Positions 1 through 3,977 of a stretch of 5,205 bases of DNA are shown here, one piece after another. Each line of letters begins with the position of its first letter. The stretch's first letter is position 1. The position numbers and the translations under genes are program-made. Source of the stretch: Treponema sp. (GTDB lineage Bacteria; Spirochaetota; Spirochaetia; Treponematales; Rectinemataceae); NCBI GenBank assembly GCA_012516755.1, contig JAAYWE010000313.1, positions 1 to 5,205 of the forward strand, given 5' to 3'. The notes beneath the pieces are model-generated. The model had not been told where the DNA came from and made no database searches. It saw only the letters and a list, made by a program, of their open reading frames with translations.

Positions 1-196
1 ACGTTCCCCTTTCCTTGGGATTCGATGACGAGGTCGATGGCTTCGAAGCGTTTTTTTTTCTTGTGTTGCCCAGATTGAAGCCCATCAGCTTGGCCAGGGA
101 CTCCATGTAGGCTATGCGGTGTACGAGGTATTCATTCTCCTTGCGGAGCTTTCTGTTCTCAGCCAACAAGGCTGCCCGATCCTTCTCCGTTTGCAT
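1..196 (-). CDS. IS3-family transposase OrfA, running into OrfB by frameshift (partial)
   Basis: The ATG at 196-194 is preceded by GGAGG at 206-202 with a 5-nt gap, which decides the start. The first 45 or so residues are a charged heptad-like helix (RAALLAENRKLRKENEYL) followed by AYMESLAKLMGF, the leucine-zipper-like multimerisation segment typical of OrfA C-termini. No helix-turn-helix precedes it, so this OrfA is unusually short or N-terminally reduced. After NLGNTRKK the zero frame turns into low-complexity Ser/Lys/Pro sequence, whereas the -1 frame reads KKRFEAIDLVIESQGKGN, which resembles the first helix of an IS3 OrfB before its HTH and DDE integrase domain. The product would be the fused OrfAB transposase, which binds the IS ends and cuts and joins DNA. 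The catalytic DDE residues lie beyond the window edge. Family assignment rests on layout and pattern rather than a database match. Confidence 0.65.
   Translation of the reverse strand, partial: MQTEKDRAALLAENRKLRKENEYLVHRIAYMESLAKLMGFNLGNTRKKNASKPSTSSSNPKERGT
51..59 (-). other. A9 slippery run, probable programmed -1 frameshift site
   Basis: On the minus strand nine consecutive A residues follow ACAAG and precede CGCTTC. The zero-frame codons are AGA AAA AAA AAC. Slipping back one base gives AAA CGC TTC GAA and opens the OrfB-like frame. Long A-runs or A6G heptamers at this exact point, just after the OrfA zipper, are how IS3-family elements make OrfAB. A stimulatory stem-loop would lie to the left of the window and cannot be checked. 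Confidence 0.6.
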
Positions 197-302
197 GGGC
201 GCCTCCAGTATTGTCACCAGAAAGGGGTGCAGTGGCCCCTGATGTGTTACCTTTTTGGGGGCAGCCCAGCTTTATTCATGTAAAGAACTTCCTAGCGTCC
301 GA

Positions 303-411
303 GATATAAATCATCTTACCACTTGCAGACTGGCGTGGTTTATGCCAGGAGCGAAGGGATGCAGCACAAACCATGACAGGCCGCGGACTCAGGTTGAAGC
401 GATTGTTATGC
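303..411 (-). repeat. attC recombination site of the terminal cassette, right half decayed
   Basis: Read on the minus strand: R'' is GCATAAC (411-405), then a 3-nt spacer, then L'' CGCTTCAACC (401-392). A central imperfect stem follows, in which TGGTTTGTGC (373-364) pairs with GCATAAACCA (345-336) with one mismatch. The far half is GGTAAGATGATTTATATC (320-303). L'' has one extra C relative to the L' box of the neighbouring site (GGTTAAGCC). That is the extrahelical base known to orient strand-specific folding and integrase binding at attC sites. The stop codon TAA of the upstream gene lies inside R'', as is usual for cassettes. The expected R' core GTTRRRY has become TTTATAT, so the crossover triplet GTT is lost and this half may be non-functional. 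The centre shares strong sequence identity with the second site at 1445-1543. Confidence 0.72.
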
Positions 412-1413
412 GAAATTTTCATTACTATAATGACTTATTAATCCAATTCTAAATGCCAGATCATTGATTCTTCGTTCCTTCTTAAGCCAATCATCTTCTA
501 GCGAAACACCAGAATATGCTCCCCATTTGGTGAATGCGTAATTATTTTTTATACTTAACATGCTTTCAACCAAGACCTTTTTGTCATTAATCGATTCTTT
601 CACTTTTCGCAAGTTGCATTTGTTATTGAGTACTCCCATCCTAGAAAAGTACTCATTTCTTATAAGCCATTCTGCCTTTTTATTATCATCGTTATCCGAA
701 AATGAACTATCAAAATCATGCATAAGGTATGAACCAGGGGCAATAAGCTGACTTCTTACCTTTACAAATATGCTTGGAATAGGCTGAAGCATAGCCAATC
801 TATTTACTGATTCTGTCAAGATACGTATTGTCTCTTCATTTTTCCATTCACTAGATAACGCCAGAATCCTCAGATTATAATAATCGGGAAACAGTTTTCC
901 ATCTCGATATATCCATTTCCCATTCTTTTGATACGCGTAATCCTCAATTCTTTCATATGCTAGCACTGCTTTAAAACACTCCATAGAATGTTGAATTGCT
1001 AGCTTTGTTTCTTTTTCGCTTTCGATGCCGGAACATATTAGCAAAGACGCTCTTATTGCTTTTGATGCGCTATAACCTTTGCCTTCAAACAGCTCGGCAT
1101 TTTTTGTTATCCCGCGCTTATATAAGCTATCGCCATCCTTTTTGCTTTCTATGATATCAAGACATTTTTGATAATGCTCTTCTTTTTTATCTACCGCATA
1201 TTCTGCAAATACTTTTATGCAATTTTCCAAACTATCATAACCGTGAAACAACACATTTTCGAATGTCATTTTATCGACTATCGAAAAACATTCTGCGACG
1301 GTTTTGATTTTGTGGATACCACTTTCATCCTGTTCACTTACGCCATTTTTACCATCAAGGAGAGATAATCTTTTTCTGATCGCTGCTGATGGATTACATA
1401 AATAATTAAACAT
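406..1413 (-). CDS. Integron cassette-encoded protein of unknown function (335 aa)
   Basis: I do not recognise the function with confidence. The protein is predicted to be soluble and largely helical, with no signal peptide or membrane segment. The C-terminal third carries the most family-like stretches: PDYYNLRILALSSEW (176-190), RLAMLQPIPSI (205-215), RSQLIAPGSYLMHDFD (220-235), and KWGAYSGVSLEDDW (296-309) followed by ERRINDLAFRIGLISHYS (313-330). These remind me of a bacterial hypothetical family sometimes labelled prenyltransferase/squalene-cyclase-like or misnamed NifH, but this is weak recall. I start the gene at ATG 1413 rather than the upstream in-frame GTG at 1476, because the extra 21 codons are simply attC-A sequence. 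The Shine-Dalgarno is weak (GAAAGAAG, then atagaATG). The gene fills its cassette: it begins 32 bp after one attC and its stop codon is inside the next. There is no clear promoter of its own, so transcription probably comes from the vapBC promoter or another upstream array promoter. Confidence 0.8.
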   Translation of the reverse strand: MFNYLCNPSAAIRKRLSLLDGKNGVSEQDESGIHKIKTVAECFSIVDKMTFENVLFHGYDSLENCIKVFAEYAVDKKEEHYQKCLDIIESKKDGDSLYKRGITKNAELFEGKGYSASKAIRASLLICSGIESEKETKLAIQHSMECFKAVLAYERIEDYAYQKNGKWIYRDGKLFPDYYNLRILALSSEWKNEETIRILTESVNRLAMLQPIPSIFVKVRSQLIAPGSYLMHDFDSSFSDNDDNKKAEWLIRNEYFSRMGVLNNKCNLRKVKESINDKKVLVESMLSIKNNYAFTKWGAYSGVSLEDDWLKKERRINDLAFRIGLISHYSNENFA

Positions 1414-1444
1414 TCTATCTTCTTTCGCGCGCGTTAGCGCGTCG

Positions 1445-1543
1445 GCATAACATTGGCTTAACCAGCAAGCCGCCACTTGGCGCGGTTTGTGCGTAAGACG
1501 AGCGAAACGAATAGCACAAACCGTGACAAATCGATGGTTATTC
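1445..1543 (-). repeat. attC recombination site between the vapBC and hypothetical-gene cassettes
   Basis: Read on the minus strand from 1543: R''-like GAATAAC (1543-1537) and a degenerate L''. A perfect 10-bp stem follows, in which CGGTTTGTGC (1523-1514) pairs with GCACAAACCG (1492-1483) around a 21-nt loop. Then come L' GGTTAAGCC (1463-1455), a 3-nt spacer AAT, and R' GTTATGC (1451-1445). The L'-spacer-R' half is the near-exact complement of the R''-L'' half of the other site (411-392) except for one extra C in that L''. This is the expected relationship between attC halves. The cassette boundary would be within GTTATGC, just before 1444. The left half is more diverged than the right, which may reflect ageing of the site or cassette exchange. 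Confidence 0.75.
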
Positions 1544-1584
1544 TTTGACTTCTATCTATTATTCTCTTTCTAATATTGCTTTCC

Positions 1585-1974
1585 TTATTCTTTTGTCTCT
1601 GGTTCAAATCGCTTGCATCGAATGTTGGGAATAAACTTATAATGCTCATCATTCGCCGTCAGCAGTGTCTCACTCATTTGCACCACTGTTGCCGCAATCA
1701 GGGCATCAGCTAAGTACATCGCATGATTTAATGCATATTCCTGAATATAAAACATAGCTCTTGAGGAAATATCCTTATCTATATGGATTATGTCGATATT
1801 CCACCGTTGCATCTGTTTTTGAAAACGTCGGGATTCTTCTTTGTCTTTCATCCCCTGAATCAGTTCCATATATGTTACGGCAGATATCGAGAAAGGAATA
1901 GCATCTTCTACGACTTTCTTTGCTTTTTCATTACCTCGGAGGTACCAAATGAGGACATCGGTATCAATAATCAA
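1585..1974 (-). CDS. vapC: VapC-type PIN-domain endoribonuclease toxin
   Basis: This 129-residue protein has the size and layout of a VapC toxin, a metal-dependent ribonuclease that cuts tRNA or other RNA when freed from its antitoxin. Its acidic site is complete: D4 and D6 in IIDTDVLIWYLRG, E37 in YMELIQGM, D90 in YLADALIAA, and D109 within TANDEHY, the usual C-terminal PIN motif (compare T-x-N-x-x-H-F). The start is TTG at 1974-1972, overlapping the vapB stop in TTGA, with GGGAGG ending about 6 nt upstream. The VIID-like beginning fits the family well. Translational coupling to the antitoxin is implied by the 4-base overlap. The gene ends 41 bp before the attC R'' box and has no terminator hairpin in between, so read-through into the next cassette is likely. 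The RNA target cannot be read from sequence. Confidence 0.92.
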   Translation of the reverse strand: MIIDTDVLIWYLRGNEKAKKVVEDAIPFSISAVTYMELIQGMKDKEESRRFQKQMQRWNIDIIHIDKDISSRAMFYIQEYALNHAMYLADALIAATVVQMSETLLTANDEHYKFIPNIRCKRFEPETKE

Positions 1975-2210
1975 AAAGTCCTCCCTTTTCTGAGTTCCTG
2001 GACCTGTTCTTCAACGGTCGTCTCGAGAGCATGCTCTTTCCACATGCCAAAGATGGTTTCATTTTGCTGAGGGATTTGTTCTTCTTTTTTAAGGGGGACT
2101 ATTTTTGCGAGTGCCTTGCCTCGATACGTAATAATAATCTCCTGGCCTTTTGCGACATGGTCGATGATTTTGCCGGGCTGAGTGCGAAGTTCTTTTGTGG
2201 TTACTTTCAT
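1971..2210 (-). CDS. vapB: Phd/YefM-family antitoxin of a VapBC pair
   Basis: This 79-residue protein has the Phd/YefM N-terminal DNA-binding fold: MKVTTKELRTQPGKIIDHVAKGQEIIITYRGKALAKIVPL matches the family pattern of an N-terminal strand, a helix, then a beta hairpin ending in an A-x-I-V-P motif (residues 34-39). The C-terminal 35 residues (IFGMWKEHALETTVEEQVQELRKG) form the acidic helical tail that normally wraps around and blocks the PIN active site. It would neutralise the toxin encoded directly after it and, with it, repress the shared promoter. The ATG at 2210 has an ideal site, AAGGAGGTGA, ending about 4 nt upstream. Phd-type antitoxins are paired with several toxin folds. Here the partner is PIN, so vapB is the conventional name. 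Confidence 0.9.
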   Translation of the reverse strand: MKVTTKELRTQPGKIIDHVAKGQEIIITYRGKALAKIVPLKKEEQIPQQNETIFGMWKEHALETTVEEQVQELRKGRTF

Positions 2211-2223
2211 CTTTCACCTCCTT

Positions 2224-2248
2224 AAGTGTACACTTCATAGTATATACT
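2224..2248. promoter_or_regulatory. Twin palindromic operator of vapBC
   Basis: Two related palindromes lie 14 bp apart centre to centre. AAGTGTACACTT (2224-2235, a perfect 12-bp dyad) sits between the predicted transcription start and the ribosome binding site. AGTATATACT (2239-2248, a perfect 10-bp dyad) covers the -10 box. Paired palindromes with a TGTACA core are known operators of Phd/YefM-type antitoxins, so cooperative autorepression by the VapB-VapC complex is the natural reading. The binding itself is inferred. Confidence 0.65.
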
Positions 2249-2267
2249 TAAGATAGGCAAGCGACAA
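2239..2267 (-). promoter_or_regulatory. sigma-70 promoter of vapBC
   Basis: Read on the minus strand: -35 TTGTCG (2267-2262), a 17-bp spacer, and -10 TATACT (2244-2239). The -10 box matches consensus in 5 of 6 positions and the -35 in 4 of 6. Transcription should begin near 2232, giving a leader of about 20 nt with the strong vapB Shine-Dalgarno. A resident promoter is typical of toxin-antitoxin cassettes in integrons, whereas most cassettes lack one. Confidence 0.7.
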
Positions 2268-2283
2268 GTATTTTTTTCGTGCG

Positions 2284-2433
2284 TGTCAAGACTCGATTAA
2301 AATGTCCCCATATATAAGGCCGATTAAAATGTCCACTTTTAACTCAGGCTGAGCGAGAGGCCAGTTCCTCTCGTCGCCTCCTCCAGACATCGCCGGTGGA
2401 TCCATTAGTGGACATTATCATGGAGTTTCAACA
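2284..2433. mobile_element. 150-bp internally deleted IS21-like mini-element (MITE)
   Basis: The ends are inverted repeats. The first 26 bases from 2284 (beginning TGTCAAGACTCGATT) and the reverse complement of the last 26 bases to 2433 (beginning TGTTGAAACTCCATG) agree at 19 positions, with both ends TG...CA. Inside the left end the 14-mer CGATTAAAATGTCC occurs twice (2294-2307 and 2321-2334), and AATGTCCAC (2328-2336) is inverted at 2408-2416. Repeated internal copies of the terminal motif are characteristic of IS21-family ends. No full transposase remains. The only open stretch is a minus-strand 23-codon frame from ATG 2415 to the stop at 2344 (ending WRRRREELASRSA), probably relict sequence. 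I see no clear target duplication. The family call is an inference from end structure. Confidence 0.55.
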
Positions 2434-2808
2434 GGCAAAAAACAGCGTTCTTTAACATTTTTAGTCAAAAGTAGCTATTTTCCCCATTTTTAATATTAAA
2501 TGGCTCATTACGATTAATTCTTTATCATTTTGATACTTAAATTCGACATGATAGGCTCACCAGATATTCTTATTTGCTATCATCTTCTACAGAAACAACA
2601 GTATCAAGATCGCCTTTCTTTCAGGGTTTCGTCGCGCGCCTCTCATCGGATGTTCCCTATTTGGAATAGGTGGCACAGAGGAAGCGCGAGGATATTCTTA
2701 GTGACCATTTACCTTTATGCAGGGTGAAACATAATTTAAACACTTTTTAAATGGCATGATGAGCAATTAAAAACAGAATGACAAAATCTGCCACCATAAT
2801 TTTTGTTT
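2434..2808. other. Gene-free AT-rich spacer with one compound hairpin
   Basis: I find no convincing gene here. The longest open frame (from 2530 on the plus strand) has no ribosome binding site and no recognisable protein features. The only notable structure is a GC-rich island at 2632-2689, listed separately. Near 2768-2790, minus strand, CAGA-9 nt-TCTG followed by TTTTT could be a weak terminator for the small gene on the right, but the stem is only 4 bp. Confidence 0.5.
2632..2689. other. Compound hairpin in a local GC-rich island
   Basis: TCGCGC (2632-2637) pairs with GCGCGA (2684-2689). After a small bulge CCTCT (2639-2643) pairs with AGAGG (2677-2681). A nested CCTATT (2656-2661) pairs with AATAGG (2665-2670) around a 3-nt loop. 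The total is about 58 nt with 17 base pairs. It stands out from the surrounding AT-rich DNA. It could be a structured RNA, a recombination-site or IS-end remnant, or chance. There is no T-run on either side, so it is not a simple terminator. Confidence 0.35.
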
Positions 2809-3042
2809 TTATAAAAGACAACCATCTTTCTCGATCTTTGCTCTCTCTTTTGGATCCCATTCTTCTGCACGAGGATCGTAGGGGATTCCTTCGGAGAGGG
2901 CACGCTCGAGCCTTGCGACGAGGGCGTCGTGATCGAGGTTTGTCTCAAAAAGAGAAAATCCGTCACGGGGATCTTCTCTGAAGCGTGTATGATATTGATC
3001 AATTAGCTCTCCGAGTCTTTTTGAAACCTTCCCTTCGTACAT
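2809..3042 (-). CDS. Small conserved-looking hypothetical protein (77 aa)
   Basis: The protein is highly charged and helical: VSKRLGELIDQYHTRFREDP, then a middle helix DHDALVARLERALSEGIPYD, then DPKERAKIEKDGCLL. The pattern of a short helix ending FxxDP followed by an EALERALSEG-like amphipathic helix resembles a widespread class of small uncharacterised bacterial proteins, but I cannot name a function. Codon use is GC-rich at third positions compared with the flanking DNA, which argues for a real gene. The ATG at 3042 lacks a Shine-Dalgarno. Instead TAAAAT lies 6 nt upstream, so either the mRNA is leaderless or translation is coupled to the doubtful ORF that ends 9 nt before. Two overlapping frames on each strand here are shadows. 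Confidence 0.6.
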   Translation of the reverse strand: MYEGKVSKRLGELIDQYHTRFREDPRDGFSLFETNLDHDALVARLERALSEGIPYDPRAEEWDPKERAKIEKDGCLL

Positions 3043-3051
3043 AGTGTTATT

Positions 3052-3324
3052 TTATCTGCTTGCCAGGATGTGTTCAGTCGCTTGGCACAAATAGCAAGTA
3101 TTCCTCGCAACTTCGTTCCATAGCGCCGTCTCTCCGTTTGATCTTAACACAAAGAGCTCGGCGAACACCTCGGCGTGCCGATTCCCTGGCTCTGGGCTTG
3201 AAGAAGGAGGTGCATAATTAAACCGCCTACCATGAAGGCTGATGATGAAACCAGGGAATTCCTGTTGATAACGATAGGGAAATCCTAATGATAATTCTAG
3301 GGAAATCCAGTTGACATAAAACAC
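3052..3324 (-). CDS. Doubtful 90-codon ORF, possibly a gene remnant
   Basis: The C-terminal half (residues 40-90, including HAEVFAELFVLRSNGETALWNEVARN taken in two parts: HAEVFAELFVLRSN and GETALWNEVARN) has protein-like composition and GC-rich third positions. The first 30 codons run through three tandem 23-bp repeats, which is poor coding sequence, and there is no ribosome binding site at the ATG. It may be the tail of a decayed gene that once preceded the small gene at 3042, 9 nt downstream. I recognise no domain. Confidence 0.25.
   Translation of the reverse strand: MFYVNWISLELSLGFPYRYQQEFPGFIISLHGRRFNYAPPSSSPEPGNRHAEVFAELFVLRSNGETALWNEVARNTCYLCQATEHILASR
3253..3321. repeat. Three tandem 23-bp repeats
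   Basis: Units begin at 3253, 3276 and 3299, each starting AGGGAAWTCC and mostly continuing with a TGATAA- or TGACATAA-like second half. The first ten bases are AGGGAATTCC, AGGGAAATCC and AGGGAAATCC. The period is not a multiple of three, which argues against a protein repeat. An inverted copy of the unit start, ATTCCCTGG (3181-3189), faces CCAGGGAAT (3251-3259). Regularly phased short repeats such as these can be protein-binding iterons, but only three copies exist and no replication or regulator gene is adjacent. Confidence 0.6.
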
Positions 3325-3450
3325 TTATGTGCTAGATAGATTCTTCAGCAAGAAATCGGACAGGTAATGGCGCCGTTAGCATACAGACCCTACAACCAGG
3401 TTCTGCTGCACGTATTAATCCTGAGCTGGCACCTTGGGTAACCAATCCAA

Positions 3451-3590
3451 CTACCTAGACTCTTTACCTATGAAGTCCTCTTGGTTCATGTAGTGCGCTA
3501 CTGCATTTCTATCTACCTCAATCCTCTTCCCAATCGCACTGGGACTATAGCTTCTCTTTGCTATTCCTTAATCTGATCAATCTGGTTCAT
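3451..3590 (-). pseudogene. Broken N-terminal fragment of an IS21-type istA transposase
   Basis: From ATG 3590 the frame reads MNQIDQIKE and then meets TAG (3563-3561). One base of frameshift restores IAKRSYSPSAIGKRIEVDRN followed by AVAHYMNQEDFIGKESR and a second stop at 3453-3451. Joined, this is a helix-turn-helix of the kind that opens IstA proteins (IKELxxxGYSxxAIAKxLGIDRxTVxKYLxxEDF). Loss of a single A in GAAATAGCA would explain the frame break. A strong GGAGGAGG lies about 15 nt before the ATG. The rest of istA and all of istB are absent. It could be another HTH protein, but the spacing through to the EDF motif favours IstA. A short open frame without a start (3450 to 3332, ending LPVRFLAEESI) follows and is unassigned. 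Confidence 0.5.
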
Positions 3591-3643
3591 ATGGGAGCAT
3601 ATCCTCCTCCCTGTAGACTTAATCCCACAGGTATTTTTTCTTA

Positions 3644-3687
3644 GAATCTCCCCTACGATTATTATGGGGAATTCTGACGATTTTTTT
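3644..3687 (+). terminator. Weak terminator-like hairpin with T-run
   Basis: GAAT plus TCCCC (3644-3653, one bulged C) pairs with GGGGA plus ATTC (3666-3674) around a 12-nt loop. Seven T residues follow at 3681-3687, six bases after the stem. The gap weakens it as an intrinsic terminator. On the plus strand it would insulate the transporter promoter, which begins 15 bp further on, from transcription entering from the left. Confidence 0.35.
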
Positions 3688-3689
3688 GT

Positions 3690-3712
3690 GCATAGTTTTT
3701 GTTGACCTATGC
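3690..3712. promoter_or_regulatory. Dyad over the -35 box, possible operator
   Basis: GCATAG (3690-3695) and CTATGC (3707-3712) are perfect inverted 6-mers separated by 11 bp, straddling and entering the -35 element. A repressor bound here would block polymerase, as expected for an inducible sugar operon. No regulator gene is in the window, so this is inferred from position and symmetry only. Confidence 0.4.
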
Positions 3713-3730
3713 GAAATGATGTTGTATAAT
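3702..3730 (+). promoter_or_regulatory. sigma-70 promoter of the sugar transporter operon
   Basis: -35 TTGACC (3702-3707), a 17-bp spacer, and -10 TATAAT (3725-3730). The boxes match consensus at 5 of 6 and 6 of 6 positions with ideal spacing, the best promoter in the window. Transcription should begin near 3737, giving a leader of about 240 nt before the binding-protein gene. Confidence 0.8.
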
Positions 3731-3788
3731 ACGCAATAAGTCGAATATATAGCTTGAAGATAGAGAGGGGCAATTACTTAAGCGGTTT

Positions 3789-3809
3789 TAATTACATATA
3801 TGGTAATTA
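3789..3809. promoter_or_regulatory. Inverted repeat in the transporter leader
   Basis: TAATTAC (3789-3795) and GTAATTA (3803-3809) form perfect 7-bp arms around a 7-bp centre, about 55 bp downstream of the predicted transcription start. The 21-bp size suits a dimeric regulator binding as a roadblock, or a weak RNA hairpin. Confidence 0.4.
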
Positions 3810-3846
3810 TTTGTAGATTACTTCGCCTTGAGTGAGGTCTTGCAAC

Positions 3847-3930
3847 ATGAGCATGTTCTGCAGTTGGCAAAATCCATATACCCAAAGCAAACAGAGGGAG
3901 GTGAGTAAAGGCATTATTATGGAGGCTTGA
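3847..3930 (+). CDS. Possible 27-codon leader peptide
   Basis: ATG 3847 opens a frame ending TGA at 3928-3930 (MSMFCSWQNPYTQSKQREV, then SKGIIMEA). A GAGG lies about 10 nt upstream, a marginal ribosome site. It sits in the 240-nt leader of the transporter operon. There is no run of regulatory codons. It may be fortuitous. Confidence 0.2.
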   Translation: MSMFCSWQNPYTQSKQREVSKGIIMEA

Positions 3931-3934
3931 TAAC

Positions 3935-3955
3935 TAAGATCTTTGATGGATCTTA
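3935..3955 (+). promoter_or_regulatory. Hairpin just upstream of the binding-protein ribosome site
   Basis: TAAGATC (3935-3941) pairs perfectly with GATCTTA (3949-3955), loop TTTGATG. It ends 9 nt before the AGGAGG (3965-3970) that serves the ATG at 3978. It could shield the mRNA 5' region or act as a protein-binding dyad. Confidence 0.35.
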
Positions 3956-3977
3956 AGACTTATGAGGAGGCAGATAG

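Larger units (their letters stand above)
1..268 (-). mobile_element. Left end of an IS3-family insertion sequence (partial)
   Basis: Reading the minus strand from 268, the element starts with TGGGCTGCCCCCAAAAAG, a TG-initiated, C/A-rich terminus of the kind seen at IS3-family ends (IS150-like). About 70 bp later a ribosome binding site and OrfA start appear, then the OrfA-OrfB frameshift region, and the window ends. The matching right end is not in the window, so the terminal repeat cannot be confirmed and the boundary at 268 is inferred. The element points leftward, away from the cassette array, and its outer end lies about 35 bp from the decayed half of an attC site. IS elements commonly accumulate in integron arrays, so this position is unsurprising. 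Confidence 0.6.

Noticed and set aside
255..452. 65-codon plus-strand frame from 255
   Set aside because: It runs through the IS end and the attC site opposite to the cassette direction, so it is fortuitous.
560..751. Plus-strand open frames inside the cassette gene (also 1168-1368)
   Set aside because: They lie antisense to the 335-residue gene, have no ribosome binding site and have low-complexity Phe/Ser/Leu-rich translations typical of shadow frames.
303..1543. CRISPR-like direct repeats (two similar 50-bp blocks about 1.1 kb apart)
   Set aside because: There are only two copies, each with internal dyad symmetry and flanking a whole gene. This fits attC sites, not a CRISPR array.
1458..1652. 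Minus-strand open frame across the vapC tail and attC
   Set aside because: It overlaps the end of vapC in another frame and continues through attC stem sequence. There is no initiation signal.
2736..3002. 88-codon minus-strand frame overlapping the 77-codon gene
   Set aside because: It overlaps the better protein-like frame at 2809-3042 and ends in AT-rich sequence translating to Lys/Asn/Cys-rich nonsense.
3311..3338. TTGACA at 3311 as a plus-strand promoter
   Set aside because: The hexamer is the tail of the third tandem repeat. The best -10 at legal spacing (TAGATA) matches only half of consensus, and no gene follows on the plus strand.
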